DNA from: an uncultured Bacteroidales bacterium
Lineage (GTDB): Bacteria; Bacteroidota; Bacteroidia; Bacteroidales; Bacteroidaceae
Direction of reading: 5' to 3'
DNA length: 64,000 nt
Assembly (NCBI GenBank): GCA_902787575.1
Contig: CADAGX010000010.1
Coordinates: 1 to 64,000, forward strand
Shown piece by piece: positions 48,475-58,624 of the stretch. The position numbers were made by a program, and so were the translations under genes. The notes beneath the pieces were generated by a model. It was not told where the DNA came from. It was given only the letters and a program-made list of their open reading frames with translations, and did no database searches. Numbering within the stretch: the stretch's first letter is position 1; every line of letters begins with the position of its first letter.

Positions 48475-51012
48475 ATGCGAAAAATTTTTTTCTGCCTGTC
48501 GTTTCTGATTTTCTGCGTGTCGCAACCAGCAAAACCACAGGAGGCGTGGAATCCGCAGGCCGACAGCGCCGCCGTGGTGACGAGCGGCCGTGCGCGTTTC
48601 ACGGTGCTTACGCCGCAGTTGATACGCATCCAGTACAGTACGACCAACGACTTCGAAGACCGCGCCACGTTTGCCGTTGTGAACCGACGGCTGCCAGTGC
48701 CGCATTTCACGTGCAGCGAGGAGGATGGTTACCTCACGATTGAGACCGATTCGCTGCTGCTGCGCTATAGGGTGGGCGGCACCATTTCGCGTGCCGCGGT
48801 CAATTCCTCGGTGCTCCGCATTACGTTCCGCATGGGACGTAAGGACGTACTTTGGTATCCCGGCAAGGACAATGCTCTGAACTTGCTGGGAACAAACCGG
48901 ACGCTGGACGGCGCAATCGGAGATACGCACCGTCCCATGCTGGACTACGGCCTTCTGTCGCGCGAGGGTTGGGCCGTGCTCGATGAGTCGCCGGCTGCAG
49001 AGCGCGAGGACGGCAGCCGCAGTTTTGCCTTCGACCACCCGGTGGACGGAATTCCGTGGGTGGCGACACCTGTGGATGCGAAGGCCGTGGACTGGTATTT
49101 CTTCGGCTACGGTCATCAATACAAAGCGGCGTTGCAGGACTATGTGCGCATCGCAGGTCGTCAGCCCATACCGCCGCGTTTTATGTTTGGCTATTGGTAT
49201 AGCAAATACCAAGCGTACACTTCGAGCCAATTTCAGCAGATAGTTCGAGATATGGAGGCCAACGCCGTGCCGCACGACGTCATTATGTTCGATGTGGACT
49301 GGCATCAGTACGGCTGGACTGGGTGGACGTGGAACAAATCGCTCATCCCAAGTCCGACGACACTGCTCAACTGGATGCATGCTCGCCGCATGAAGGTGGG
49401 ACTCAACCTGCATCCAGCCGACGGCGTCGGCAGCGAGGACGACAACTTCGCGCAGATTCGCCAGGACATGGGGCTGCCATCCACGGCAACGAACGTACCT
49501 TGGCAACTGGAGGACTCCACGTTCTATCGTACCATGTTTCGCAATCTTATTCGCAAGCGCGAAGAGCAGGGCGTCGACTTCTGGTGGATAGACTGGCAAC
49601 AGGACAAAACCAGCAGTTTCGTGCCCGGTTTGGGAAATACGTTCTGGTGCAACCATGTTTTCTTCAACGACATGCGAGTGAATCGGCCTGATCGCCGCCC
49701 GATTATCTTGCATCGTTGGGGCGGAAACGGCAGCCACCGCTATCCGATAGGATTCTCGGGAGACACATTTGCCACGTATGCCACCATGAGGTACGAAGCG
49801 TACTTTACGGCCACGGCAGCTAACATATGCATGGGATATTGGAGTCACGACGGCGGCGGCTACCTGCAACCTAACGAGTCGCCGACCGACGAAGAATTGG
49901 TGCTGCGCTGGCTTCAGTATTGTGTCTTCAGCCCGATTTTCCGTACCCACGGGTCGAGTCAGAGCGGCTGCGAGCGACGCGTATGGCGCTTCAGCAACTT
50001 TGGACTGCAACGTCAGGCCATGCAACTTCGCTACCAGCTTATACCTTATATATATACGTGCGCGCGAGAAGCGTACGACACGGGAGTCTCCATCTGCCGC
50101 CCGTTGTACTACGAATGGCCCGAGGAGAATCTGGCATACTCGGTGGAAGACCAGTATTTGTTTGGCCCGGACATTCTGGTGGCACCCGTCTTCTCGGAGT
50201 CGGACTGCGCAGGCAACACAGCTCAGCGCACCACGTGGCTGCCCGACGGGCTGTGGTACGATGTTTGCCGCGGGCAGATGTTGGAGGGTGGCACGCGCCA
50301 CACAGACCTTTATGCCCTCAACGAAATTCCATACTTCATTCGTTCGGGCAGCATTTTGCCTTGTAATCCGCAGGTTTTGAGCCTTCAGGAGAGCACAGAC
50401 ACGCTTTGTCTGATGGTTGTTCCCGGCACAGAAGGCGAAGGACGACTCTACGAAGATGAGGGCGACACGCAGGGTTACCAGCAAGGCAAGTTCACTTTCA
50501 CTCATTTTCAGCAGCAGCGTGGCAATGGCCGCGTGGAGCTAATCATACAACCACGTCAGGGAACCTACGACGGCATGCCCGAGACACGAGTTTGGACGGC
50601 TGATTTCGTGGCACAGGACAGGCCGTTGCGTGTGACGGTGAACGGCGAGGAAACGACGGACTGGGCCTACAACGAAGTGGAACGCCGCCTGCATCTGACG
50701 ATCGGACGGCAGCCGTGCGACCAGCCGACGCGCGTCGTCTTGGAAAGCGAGACGAGCATTGCGGAAAACAATAGCTTGCAGCCGCAGCTGGCATATGTGC
50801 CGGATGCGCAAATGCTTTGTGTAAAGACGAAAACCACGGCTCGCAACATCAAGTTGATGGTGACGGACCTGAGCGGACGACGCGTGATGGAGGCAGTTTG
50901 GAGAGGTCGCACGCAGGCCGAGTGCTCTGTGGCGTCGCTGCCCACAGGGTCGTATGTCTGTCATGTGAACGCCGACGGACAGACTGTGACGCGCAAGTTC
51001 CTGAAATATTGA
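48475..51012 (+). CDS. secreted GH31 glycoside hydrolase with C-terminal sorting domain
   Basis: 845 residues: signal peptide (about 1-22), N-terminal beta-sandwich (about 25-215), a (beta/alpha)8 barrel (about 220-590), proximal and distal beta domains, and a C-terminal Bacteroidetes sorting-type domain (about 765-845; V-T-D-L-S-G-R-R-V ... L-P-T-G-S-Y). The GH31 nucleophile is D373 in W-W-I-D-W and the likely acid/base D430 in F-S-G-D-T. H-D-G-G-G (D459) matches the following conserved loop. GH31 enzymes include alpha-glucosidases and alpha-xylosidases; the exact substrate is not readable here. The SusE/F-like protein encoded 22 bases downstream suggests alpha-glucans. Confidence 0.9.
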   Translation: MRKIFFCLSFLIFCVSQPAKPQEAWNPQADSAAVVTSGRARFTVLTPQLIRIQYSTTNDFEDRATFAVVNRRLPVPHFTCSEEDGYLTIETDSLLLRYRVGGTISRAAVNSSVLRITFRMGRKDVLWYPGKDNALNLLGTNRTLDGAIGDTHRPMLDYGLLSREGWAVLDESPAAEREDGSRSFAFDHPVDGIPWVATPVDAKAVDWYFFGYGHQYKAALQDYVRIAGRQPIPPRFMFGYWYSKYQAYTSSQFQQIVRDMEANAVPHDVIMFDVDWHQYGWTGWTWNKSLIPSPTTLLNWMHARRMKVGLNLHPADGVGSEDDNFAQIRQDMGLPSTATNVPWQLEDSTFYRTMFRNLIRKREEQGVDFWWIDWQQDKTSSFVPGLGNTFWCNHVFFNDMRVNRPDRRPIILHRWGGNGSHRYPIGFSGDTFATYATMRYEAYFTATAANICMGYWSHDGGGYLQPNESPTDEELVLRWLQYCVFSPIFRTHGSSQSGCERRVWRFSNFGLQRQAMQLRYQLIPYIYTCAREAYDTGVSICRPLYYEWPEENLAYSVEDQYLFGPDILVAPVFSESDCAGNTAQRTTWLPDGLWYDVCRGQMLEGGTRHTDLYALNEIPYFIRSGSILPCNPQVLSLQESTDTLCLMVVPGTEGEGRLYEDEGDTQGYQQGKFTFTHFQQQRGNGRVELIIQPRQGTYDGMPETRVWTADFVAQDRPLRVTVNGEETTDWAYNEVERRLHLTIGRQPCDQPTRVVLESETSIAENNSLQPQLAYVPDAQMLCVKTKTTARNIKLMVTDLSGRRVMEAVWRGRTQAECSVASLPTGSYVCHVNADGQTVTRKFLKY

Positions 51013-51034
51013 ATGACGCCAAAAAGATACTGCT

Positions 51035-51934
51035 ATGAAGAAAATATTCCTCCTCCTTTCGTTGCTGTTAAGCCTGCAGGTGCTGGACGCACAGACGGCT
51101 TACTATATCACCGGCTCGGCTGTGCCGGACGGCGTGCAGCAGCTGGTTGCCTTCCCCAACGGCCAATATAAATATGCCGGCACGCTCTACGAAGGAAAAC
51201 TCCGCGTCAGCAATACGCCAAGTCCCAAGACGGGAACGCGATATCTGAAGCCCACATACGAAGATTCGCACGTGGTAAACCATGGTCTCCCGTTCACTTC
51301 CGTCATGGCCCGCGACAGCTTAGCTGCGGAATGGACTGTGCCATTCAGTGAAGACCGCTATCGTTTTACAGTGGACGTGCAGGCAAGAATTCTCACGGGA
51401 GAGCTGTTTACTCCGTGGAACGAGTGTTTCATGGTGGGCGGCGCCACGTCGTGTGCATGGAATACATACACGTTTTTGCCGTTCTCACGTGTGGAAAATG
51501 AGATTTGCACGTGGACGTGGACGGGCGAACTGAAGTACAGACCCGAGAATGGCGAGCCCCGGAGATTTAAAATCATGGGTCAGAATGCTTGGGAGCCCAA
51601 GTCGCTTCATCCATTTCAGCAGGACGCAGATATTCTGACGACCTCGCAATTGCGCACCAACGGCTCCGACGATTTCAAATGGTCCGTGACGAAAGACGGC
51701 TACTACCGCGTGCGAGTTGATATTTTCCGCGAGACATGTGAGGCGGAATACTTGGGAACCTCGCTTCCTACGGCAGGCGATGGTGGTGCCGACGAGTTGC
51801 AGCAGGCTGAGTGCGTTCCGCCGTCTGTTTACGGCGTGTACGATTTGCAGGGACGATGGGTCGCTCCCCGACTCGACGGCAGCTTGCGGCGCGGATGGTA
51901 CGTGGTGGACGGACGCAAAGTATGGGTGAGATAA
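51035..51934 (+). CDS. SusE/SusF-like secreted glycan-binding protein
   Basis: 299 residues; signal peptide to about 19 (L-D-A-Q). Two repeats of the SusE/F starch-binding type (about 22-120 and 130-240): Y-Y-I-T-G-S-A-V ... Y-K-Y-A-G-T-L, and C-F-M-V-G-G-A-T ... C-T-W-T-W-T-G-E-L ... R-F-K-I. The end (Y-G-V-Y-D-L-Q-G-R-W-V ... G-W-Y-V-V-D-G-R-K-V) is a C-terminal sorting-like tail. There is no lipobox, unlike classical SusE/SusF. It follows the GH31 gene by 22 bases and would bind the same glycan. No SusC/SusD pair lies in the window. Confidence 0.75.
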   Translation: MKKIFLLLSLLLSLQVLDAQTAYYITGSAVPDGVQQLVAFPNGQYKYAGTLYEGKLRVSNTPSPKTGTRYLKPTYEDSHVVNHGLPFTSVMARDSLAAEWTVPFSEDRYRFTVDVQARILTGELFTPWNECFMVGGATSCAWNTYTFLPFSRVENEICTWTWTGELKYRPENGEPRRFKIMGQNAWEPKSLHPFQQDADILTTSQLRTNGSDDFKWSVTKDGYYRVRVDIFRETCEAEYLGTSLPTAGDGGADELQQAECVPPSVYGVYDLQGRWVAPRLDGSLRRGWYVVDGRKVWVR

Positions 51935-52026
51935 ACAGGTGAAGGCCAAAGGAAAACGAGCGCCTCGCGTACTTCCGCCGGAAACAAAATTCCGCAGACG
52001 GATTATGATATCTGAATTAAAAGTTG

Positions 52027-52034
52027 TACCTTTG
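52027..52034 (+). promoter_or_regulatory. -7 promoter box for gpmI
   Basis: TACCTTTG, full TAnnTTTG match, 70 bases ahead of the gpmI start. A GC-rich segment (CGCGAAGCGCG, 52040-52050) just downstream could form a small leader hairpin. Confidence 0.65.
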
Positions 52035-52103
52035 CAGCCGCGAAGCGCGGACGAGGCGCGACGACACAAACAAAGGGACAAATAATTAAAAAGCATACAG
52101 AAA

Positions 52104-53618
52104 ATGGGAAAGAAAGCGCTGCTGATGATCCTCGACGGCTGGGGCATCGGCAATCATGGCAAGGGCGATGTGATTTTCAACACGCCGACTCCGTATCTTG
52201 ACGCATTGCAAAAGAACTATCCGCACTCACAATTGCTGGCCAGTGGCGAGAATGTGGGTCTTCCCGACGGTCAGATGGGAAATTCCGAGGTGGGACACCT
52301 GAACATCGGAGCGGGCAGAATCGTTTATCAGGACCTTGTAAAAATCAATCGTGCCTGTGCCGACGGAAGCATCCTGCGCAACCCCGAGGTGGTTTCGGCT
52401 TACGAATATGCAAAAGTGCACGGCAAAAGTGTTCATCTGATGGGTCTTACCAGCAACGGCGGCGTGCACAGCAGTCTGGATCATCTGTTCAAATTGGTGG
52501 ATATCTCACGCGAATATGGTATCCAGCACACGTACGTTCACTGCTTTATGGACGGCCGCGACACAGATCCGAAGAGCGGTAAGGGATTCATCGAGCAGTT
52601 GCAGGAGAAATGCGACGAGGTGCCGGGCGCAGCGATTGCCAGTGTCATCGGTCGATTCTACGCGATGGACCGCGACAAACGGTGGGAGCGAGTGAAAATA
52701 GCATACGACCTTTTGGTCTCTGCCGAAGGCAAGCAGGCAACGAATATGGCCGAGGCAGTTCAGGAAAGTTACGACGAAGGCGTGACTGACGAGTTTATCA
52801 AGCCGATAAACAACAGCACGATTGACGGAACCATCAAGGAGGGAGATGTGGTTATCTTCTTTAATTACCGCAACGACCGCGCTAAGGAACTCACCATCGT
52901 GCTGACGCAGCAGGACATGCCCGAGCAGGGAATGCACACGATACCCTTGGAATACTATTGCATGACGCCCTACGACGCATCTTTCACGGGTGTGCATATT
53001 CTTTTCCCGAAGGAAAACGTCATGAATACGCTGGGCGAGTACATCAGCAGCAAGGGCCTGAAGCAGCTTCACACGGCCGAGACGGAGAAATACGCTCACG
53101 TAACATTTTTCTTCAACGGCGGCCGCGAGCAACCGTTCGAGGGCGAGGAGCGCATACTCGTGGCAAGCCCGAAAGTGGCCACCTACGATTTGAAACCAGA
53201 GATGAGCGCCTTTGAAGTGAAGGATAAACTCGTGGCTGCCATAGGCGAAAATAAATATGACTTTATTGTCGTGAACTTTGCCAACGGCGACATGGTGGGT
53301 CACACGGGCGTTTATTCTGCCATCGAGAAAGCTGTGGCTGCTGTGGACTGCTGCGTGCATGATGTGGTGGAAGCGGCCAAAGCTGTGGGCTATGAAACCA
53401 TAATTATCGCAGATCACGGCAACGCTGACAACGCTCTGAATCCTGACGGGACACCCAATACGGCTCATTCGTTGAATCCCGTGCCGTTCATCTACGTGAC
53501 GGAAAACAAGAACGCCAAGGTGGAAGACGGTGTGCTGGCCGACGTGGCACCGAGTATCTTGCGCATCATGGGACTTCCGCAGCCCGAGGAGATGACGGGC
53601 AAGTGCCTCATCAAGTAA
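52104..53618 (+). CDS. gpmI: 2,3-bisphosphoglycerate-independent phosphoglycerate mutase
   Basis: 504 residues, alkaline-phosphatase superfamily. N-terminal metal site in L-L-M-I-L-D-G-W-G (about 6-14), the phosphorylated serine in [15 protein letters not shown] (about 59-73), H-C-F-M-D-G-R-D-T near 145 and the second metal cluster with [13 protein letters not shown] and [10 protein letters not shown] near 440. It interconverts 3- and 2-phosphoglycerate in glycolysis without a cofactor. It has its own promoter and is followed by ung after 24 bases. Confidence 0.97.
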   Translation: MGKKALLMILDGWGIGNHGKGDVIFNTPTPYLDALQKNYPHSQLLASGENVGLPDGQMGNSEVGHLNIGAGRIVYQDLVKINRACADGSILRNPEVVSAYEYAKVHGKSVHLMGLTSNGGVHSSLDHLFKLVDISREYGIQHTYVHCFMDGRDTDPKSGKGFIEQLQEKCDEVPGAAIASVIGRFYAMDRDKRWERVKIAYDLLVSAEGKQATNMAEAVQESYDEGVTDEFIKPINNSTIDGTIKEGDVVIFFNYRNDRAKELTIVLTQQDMPEQGMHTIPLEYYCMTPYDASFTGVHILFPKENVMNTLGEYISSKGLKQLHTAETEKYAHVTFFFNGGREQPFEGEERILVASPKVATYDLKPEMSAFEVKDKLVAAIGENKYDFIVVNFANGDMVGHTGVYSAIEKAVAAVDCCVHDVVEAAKAVGYETIIIADHGNADNALNPDGTPNTAHSLNPVPFIYVTENKNAKVEDGVLADVAPSILRIMGLPQPEEMTGKCLIK

Positions 53619-53642
53619 GGGCGCCTGTCGTCTGTTTGCCTT

Positions 53643-54305
53643 ATGGACGTGAAGATTGAGCCTTCGTGGGGAAAGTTGCTGGCCGCCGAGTTCGAGAAGC
53701 CATATTTTGCAGAACTCGTGAATTTTGTGCGACAGGAATATTCGGCGGGCGTGTGCTATCCTCCCGGCTCGCTCATCTTCAATGCTTTCTGGCAGACGCC
53801 GTTCGAAAGAGTGCGTGCTGTCATTCTTGGTCAGGACCCGTATCATGGGCCGGGGCAGGCGCACGGACTTTGTTTTTCGGTGCGCGACGGGGTGGAATTT
53901 CCGCCGTCGTTGCGCAACATTTTTCAGGAGATAAAGAACGAGACGGGCGCTGAGATTCCCACTTCTGGCGACCTGACACGCTGGGCGCAGCAGGGAGTTT
54001 TCCTGCTCAACACGTGTCTGAGTGTGAGGGCCCACACGGCGTTCAGCCACTCGGGACACGGGTGGGAGACATTTACCGACGCCGTTATCCGACTTCTCTC
54101 CAGAGAGCGCGAGCACTTGGTATTCTTGCTTTGGGGTGCTCCCGCGGGCCGGAAAGCAGATTTGATAGACCGTTCGCGTCACTGCGTGCTGCAGAGTGCT
54201 CACCCGAGTCCGCTGAGCGCCTATCGTGGCTTCTTTGGGAATAATCATTTCAACCTTTGCAACCAATATCTCCAGCAGCATGGCAGCGAACCCATCACTT
54301 GGTAG
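53643..54305 (+). CDS. ung: uracil-DNA glycosylase
   Basis: 220 residues, family 1 UDG. The water-activating loop G-Q-D-P-Y-H-G (about 63-69), L-L-N-T-C-L-S-V near 120, the uracil-binding segment and the leucine-intercalation loop H-P-S-P-L-S-A (about 190-196) are all present. It removes uracil from DNA. The next gene starts one base after its stop. Confidence 0.97.
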   Translation: MDVKIEPSWGKLLAAEFEKPYFAELVNFVRQEYSAGVCYPPGSLIFNAFWQTPFERVRAVILGQDPYHGPGQAHGLCFSVRDGVEFPPSLRNIFQEIKNETGAEIPTSGDLTRWAQQGVFLLNTCLSVRAHTAFSHSGHGWETFTDAVIRLLSREREHLVFLLWGAPAGRKADLIDRSRHCVLQSAHPSPLSAYRGFFGNNHFNLCNQYLQQHGSEPITW

Positions 54306-54306
54306 C

Positions 54307-54903
54307 ATGATTGTGGTGGGCGATGTCGTCGTTCACTCAGATATCCTGACGGAATTCTTCTGTTGCAATCTTTCTGCCTGCCGTGGCGCCTGCTGCGTGG
54401 AGGGCGATGCGGGTGCACCCGTTACGTTGGACGAGGTGGCCGAGCTGGAGGAATGTCTCGACGTGGTGTGGGACGAGTTGAATGCACAGGCGCAAAGTGT
54501 CATCGACAGGCAAGGTGTGAGTTATATCGACCGCGAGGGCGATATGGTGACGAGCATCGTGCAGGGTCGCGACTGCGCTTTTGCGTGTACCGACTTAGGC
54601 AGCGGCTGTACGATGTGCGTCCTCGAGCGTGCGTTTCGTGGCGGCCGTACGCACTGGATGAAGCCCATCAGCTGCAGCCTTTATCCGATTCGCGAGAAGC
54701 GGCTCGGCGACATGGTTGGGCTGAGCTACCATCGGTGGGACATTTGCCGCGACGCTGTTCGGCTGGGGCGCGAGAAGCGCCTGCCGCTGTATCAGTTCCT
54801 CCGCGAGCCGCTTATCGCACGCTTCGGCAAGGAATGGTACGCCGAACTGGAGACGGCCGTCCGCGAAATGCGGGCGCAGGGACTGCTGCCAGAGGCGTCG
54901 TAA
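54307..54903 (+). CDS. DUF3109 cysteine-rich protein
   Basis: 198 residues from ATG 54307; an in-frame start 81 bases earlier lies within ung and is rejected. The N-terminus has F-C-C-N-L-S-A-C-R-G-A-C-C, then C-A-F-A-C, G-C-T-M-C and C-S-L-Y-P. These eight or more cysteines resemble the metal-binding (YkgJ-like) cysteine set of the DUF3109 family. R-x-x-H-W-M-K-P-I-S-C precedes the last one. The likely role is metal (Fe-S or zinc) binding; the function is unknown. It is one base after ung and probably co-transcribed with it. Confidence 0.85.
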   Translation: MIVVGDVVVHSDILTEFFCCNLSACRGACCVEGDAGAPVTLDEVAELEECLDVVWDELNAQAQSVIDRQGVSYIDREGDMVTSIVQGRDCAFACTDLGSGCTMCVLERAFRGGRTHWMKPISCSLYPIREKRLGDMVGLSYHRWDICRDAVRLGREKRLPLYQFLREPLIARFGKEWYAELETAVREMRAQGLLPEAS

Positions 54904-54905
54904 AA

Positions 54906-54985
54906 TGCGACGCGTGGCAAATGAAAATGCGACACGTCGCGTGAAGCAAAACTACACGTCGCGTGAAGCGAAACTACACGTGGCA
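54906..54985 (+). repeat. 22-bp periodic intergenic repeat array (locus D)
   Basis: Units start near 54906 (GCGACGCGTGGCA), 54928 (GCGACACGTCGCG), then two copies of CACGTCGCGTGAAGCRAAAC at 54933 and 54955, and a final CACGTGGCA at 54977, all on a 22-bp period. The last unit runs into ATTTTTTTATT, so the array may also end the ung-DUF3109 transcript. It sits 3 bases after the DUF3109 stop. Confidence 0.8.
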
Positions 54986-55055
54986 TTTTTTTATTCTTGC
55001 TGTCGCATTCTCAGAAGTGCGTGCAGTTTTTTCAGAAACGAAAGGAGACAGGTGA

Positions 55056-55805
55056 ATGACTGACACTTGGTTGGGACGTATACGACGTGCCGCAGGCGGA
55101 ATTCTCACGGCTGTGCGCATGGGTTGGTGGCTGATAGCGCCGCTCTACGTGCTGTGTGGCTTCGCATCGTGGCGGGCCATGTATTCCGAAACTGCCAGCC
55201 CGGTGCTCGCGGATGCCCTCGTCCTTATTTTTCTGCTGCTCTTGGTTCTCTACATTGTGGCGCAAGTCTGTCTTTTTCGGGCCGAGAAGGTTTGGCAATT
55301 CTTCCTGTCGCTGGCCGTGGGTGTGCTGGTGGTTTTGCCGACGACACTCTTTGTAAGTGCGGCAGGCAGGGCAATGCCCGACAATTTTGGCAAGCAGCAT
55401 CCCATCCCCGAAGGGCTGGCAACCGTCAAGCCCGCGCCTCAGGACAGCATTTTGCCGGTTGATTCTGCCAACGCCGACACGTACCTTCAACTCTACCGCA
55501 CCGGCGTGGGCGGGCAGTATGCCTATTCTTTTTATTATCCAGCCCTGCCCGAAGGCGAAATCTACCTGCAGTGCTACGAGGCTGTGACCAATGAAAAACT
55601 TTCTTCCATGCGAAGAAAGACGCGATGCCACGTGTCGCGAACCACCCGCTTTGGCTGTGTCGTGGAGAAAAAGAAGTTTCTGAATGTGGACGGCGACCCG
55701 TGCGATTTCTATGCGGTACGCGTGGAAGTGTGGCACCGCGACCGTTGGAATCGGAAAACCAAACTGACGGAAAAGATTTACGTCATGGACGGCTGGACGT
55801 TCTGA
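55056..55805 (+). CDS. membrane protein of unknown function
   Basis: 249 residues. Three hydrophobic segments (about 22-40, 50-71 and 78-101) are followed by a soluble C-terminal part of about 145 residues with alternating charged strands (V-E-K-K-K-F-L-N-V, Y-A-V-R-V-E-V-W-H-R-D) ending at D-G-W-T-F. The region around residues 188-198 contains K-T-R-C-H-V-S-R-T-T-R, whose codons include GCCACGTGTCGCG, a single sequence like the 22-bp repeat core. I do not recognise a family. It is preceded by repeat locus D and is convergent with waaA, six bases apart. Confidence 0.55.
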   Translation: MTDTWLGRIRRAAGGILTAVRMGWWLIAPLYVLCGFASWRAMYSETASPVLADALVLIFLLLLVLYIVAQVCLFRAEKVWQFFLSLAVGVLVVLPTTLFVSAAGRAMPDNFGKQHPIPEGLATVKPAPQDSILPVDSANADTYLQLYRTGVGGQYAYSFYYPALPEGEIYLQCYEAVTNEKLSSMRRKTRCHVSRTTRFGCVVEKKKFLNVDGDPCDFYAVRVEVWHRDRWNRKTKLTEKIYVMDGWTF

Positions 55806-55811
55806 CGTGTC

Positions 55812-57041
55812 TCAGAGTCCCAGGCTGCGGAAGATGGTGTCGGCAGCGCCTGCGTTAGACTCGATGTAGGACTTGTTGATTGCTCCGCGGCGCGTGCGCA
55901 AATCCTCGTCCTCGCGCAGATGGTCGGCTGCCGCGTTGAAGAGCGATTGTCCCGTGATTTCGAAGCAACCTCCCAGCCGCAGCATATCTTGTGCCTCGCG
56001 GAATCCTTTGTTTTTCGGACCGAAGAGCACCGGTATGCCGTACACCGCCGCTTCTGGCACGTTATGAATGCCAGCTCCGAAGCCGCCGCCCACATAGGCG
56101 AAGTCGCCGTAGCGGTAGATGCTGCTCAGCAAACCGAAGCAATCAAGTATGACACAGTCGGCGGCAGCAATGTTATCGGCGGTTGCCTGCGTATAGCGCA
56201 CCGATGGGCGCCGCAGTTTTCCTTCTATCTGCTGCAGATGCTCCTCGTTTATCACGTGAGGAGCCAGCACGAGTTTCATGTCAGCGTGGGTGTTGAAGTA
56301 CGGAATGATGAGATCCTCGTCCGGCGCCCACGTGCTGCCAGCCACGAGCACTACGTTCTTCGCTTGGCCGACAAATTTCTCCACCAGAGGCAACGGACGC
56401 GCCTGGTGGCAGATGTCAAGCACGCGGTCGAAACGCGTGTCGCCGACCACGGTAACATTATTTCGAATGCCGCGAGTGGCGAGAAGTCGAGCCGATTCCT
56501 CGTCTTGCACGAAGAAGTACTTCACAAACTTAAGCACCTGAGCGTAGTTCCAACCATACCAGCGGAAAAAAATCTTATTGCGGCGGAAGATGCTGCTGAC
56601 GCTGATAAATGGAATGTGAAAGTAGCGACACGAGAGAATGTAGTTCATCCAGAACTCATACTTGATGAAAAAAGCCATTTCCGGCCGCACAAGCCGGAAA
56701 AAGTGCACCGTGTTGATGGGCGTATCGAAGGGCAGATAACAGATAATGTCGGCACCTTCGTAATTTTTCCGCACTTCGTAGCCCGACGGCGAGAAGAAGG
56801 TAAGTAGAATCTTGAACTCGGGATGCTGCTGGCGAAAGCGGTCCATGAGCGGGCGCCCCTGTTCGAATTCGCCCAACGACGCGGCGTGGAACCAGACGTA
56901 ACGTGCCGTCGGGTCTACTTTCTCGCGCAGAATCCGGAAAGACTGCCTTTGGCCATGCATCATAGCACGCGCCTTTCTGTGGAATGGCGAGACAAGTATT
57001 ACAGCCAACTGGTAGAGGTAAATGGCAAAAGTATACAGCAT
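55812..57041 (-). CDS. waaA: 3-deoxy-D-manno-octulosonic acid (Kdo) transferase
   Basis: 409 residues. An N-terminal membrane anchor (about 4-20), the conserved W-F-H-A-A-S-L-G-E-F-E-Q with the catalytic Glu (about 50-60), and a C-terminal GT-B domain with V-A-G-S-T-W-A-P-D-E-D (about 238-248) and Y-V-G-G-G-F-G-A-G-I-H-N-V-P-E-A (about 330-345). It adds Kdo to lipid A precursor in lipopolysaccharide core synthesis at the inner membrane. Its start overlaps the gltX stop by one base (TAATG), so the two are coupled. Confidence 0.96.
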   Translation of the reverse strand: MLYTFAIYLYQLAVILVSPFHRKARAMMHGQRQSFRILREKVDPTARYVWFHAASLGEFEQGRPLMDRFRQQHPEFKILLTFFSPSGYEVRKNYEGADIICYLPFDTPINTVHFFRLVRPEMAFFIKYEFWMNYILSCRYFHIPFISVSSIFRRNKIFFRWYGWNYAQVLKFVKYFFVQDEESARLLATRGIRNNVTVVGDTRFDRVLDICHQARPLPLVEKFVGQAKNVVLVAGSTWAPDEDLIIPYFNTHADMKLVLAPHVINEEHLQQIEGKLRRPSVRYTQATADNIAAADCVILDCFGLLSSIYRYGDFAYVGGGFGAGIHNVPEAAVYGIPVLFGPKNKGFREAQDMLRLGGCFEITGQSLFNAAADHLREDEDLRTRRGAINKSYIESNAGAADTIFRSLGL

Positions 57042-58603
57042 TAGCCCAATTGTTGAATGGCGTTCTCAATGCGGCGAAGCGTCTCGTCCTTGCCAAGGAA
57101 GGCTGCCAATTCGTACATGTCGGGGCCTTGTCCCTCACCCACAAGGCAGATACGCCAAGCGTTCCAAGGTCGTATTCCGGTTTCCTCGGTCCACGGGTCT
57201 ATCTTCTGGCGCAGGCCTTCGGTGCTGAAATCTTCAGTTTCCTGCAGCTGACGCATGAATTGCTTCATTTCCTCGGCCGTCGTCTCCTTCCAGTTCTTGC
57301 GCACAAATTTATCCTCGCGGTCGAAAGCCTGCGGTGCCACGAAGAAGAAACGGCAGAGCGGCCAGAGGTCGCTGACAAAACTGACGTTGCGTTTCTTCTT
57401 GTTGCCTTCGTTGTCTGTGTATTCGATGACTTTGAGTTTCATCATCCGCACTACGTCTTCCTCCTTCTCGGGCGTCGTTTCGATGCCGTTGGCACGCAGT
57501 ATCCGGTCCAGCTCCGGCACCCACTCGGCGTCGGGACGGCTGATAAGATACTGATGATTGAACCACGCCGCTTTTATGTAGTCGAAACGTGCACCATTCC
57601 GCGAGCACTTTTCGAGGTCGAAGAGTTCGATAAGTTCGGCCATCGACAGCACTTCGCTGTGCTCATTGCCGGGATTCCATCCAAGCAAGGCCAGGAAATT
57701 CACTACGGCCTCTGGCAGATATCCTTTCTCGCGATAGCCGCTGCTTACCTCGCCCGATTTCGGGTCGTGCCACTCGAGCGGGAAAACCGGGAAGCCCAGT
57801 CTGTCGCCGTCGCGCTTGCTGAGTTTTCCATTCCCGACAGGCTTGAGCAGCAGTGGCAAGTGTGCGAAGCGCGGCATCGTGTCCGTCCAGCCGAATGCCT
57901 CGTATAGGAGCACGTGCAGCGGGGCTGACGGCAGCCATTCCTCACCACGTATCACGTGGCTGATGTCCATCAAGTGGTCGTCCACAATGTTGGCCAAATG
58001 ATACGTCGGCAGCTGGTCGGCACTCTTAAAGAGAACTTTGTCGTCCAGAATGCTGCTGTTGATGCTGACATCGCCGCGAATTAAATCGTGAACCACCACA
58101 TCGCGGCCGGGTTCCACGAGAAAGCGAACAACGTACTGCTCGCCGTCGGCTATCATCTGTTGTACCTGCGATGCGGGCAGTGTGAGGGAATTGCGCATCG
58201 TGAGGCGAGTGGACGCGTCGTACTGGAAATTCTCCACTTCGCCGCGCTTTGCTTCCAGTTCCTCGGGCGTATCGAAGGCGTAGTACGCTTTGCCGGCATC
58301 CAACAACTGCTGAACGTATTTCTGGTAAATGTCGCGCCGTTCGCTCTGACGGTACGGACCGTAATTTCCGCCGTAGCTTACTCCTTCGTCGAACTCGATG
58401 CCCAACCACTTGAAGGCTTCGATAATATATTCCTCGGCGCCGGGAACGAAGCGCGTTGAGTCAGTGTCCTCGATGCGGAACACCATATCGCCACCATGCT
58501 GGCGTGCAAAAAGATAATTGTAAAGGGCGGTCCGAACGCCGCCGATGTGCAAAGGTCCCGTTGGACTGGGTGCAAATCTCACCCGCACGCGTCTTTCTGA
58601 CAT
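57041..58603 (-). CDS. gltX: glutamyl-tRNA synthetase
   Basis: 520 residues from ATG 58603. A 53-residue extension is open upstream but runs through repeat locus E and reads as repetitive, so it is excluded. Class I motifs: H-I-G-G in [13 protein letters not shown] (HIGH, about 9-21) and K-L-S-K-R in [10 protein letters not shown] (KMSKS, about 265). The anticodon-binding C-terminal part ends near residue 520. It charges tRNA-Glu; the matching tRNA gene is at 39856. It is followed directly by waaA. Confidence 0.96.
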   Translation of the reverse strand: MSERRVRVRFAPSPTGPLHIGGVRTALYNYLFARQHGGDMVFRIEDTDSTRFVPGAEEYIIEAFKWLGIEFDEGVSYGGNYGPYRQSERRDIYQKYVQQLLDAGKAYYAFDTPEELEAKRGEVENFQYDASTRLTMRNSLTLPASQVQQMIADGEQYVVRFLVEPGRDVVVHDLIRGDVSINSSILDDKVLFKSADQLPTYHLANIVDDHLMDISHVIRGEEWLPSAPLHVLLYEAFGWTDTMPRFAHLPLLLKPVGNGKLSKRDGDRLGFPVFPLEWHDPKSGEVSSGYREKGYLPEAVVNFLALLGWNPGNEHSEVLSMAELIELFDLEKCSRNGARFDYIKAAWFNHQYLISRPDAEWVPELDRILRANGIETTPEKEEDVVRMMKLKVIEYTDNEGNKKKRNVSFVSDLWPLCRFFFVAPQAFDREDKFVRKNWKETTAEEMKQFMRQLQETEDFSTEGLRQKIDPWTEETGIRPWNAWRICLVGEGQGPDMYELAAFLGKDETLRRIENAIQQLG

Positions 58604-58624
58604 TTCTTTTTCGTTATATTTTTG

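Noticed and set aside
50040-50056. Another copy of the TATATAAGGTAT leader, on the minus strand
   Set aside because: It lies inside the GH31 coding sequence (codons for Leu-Ile-Pro-Tyr-Ile-Tyr) and is best treated as coincidence. The same applies to the AAGGTAT next to the (TA)7 tract at 12988.
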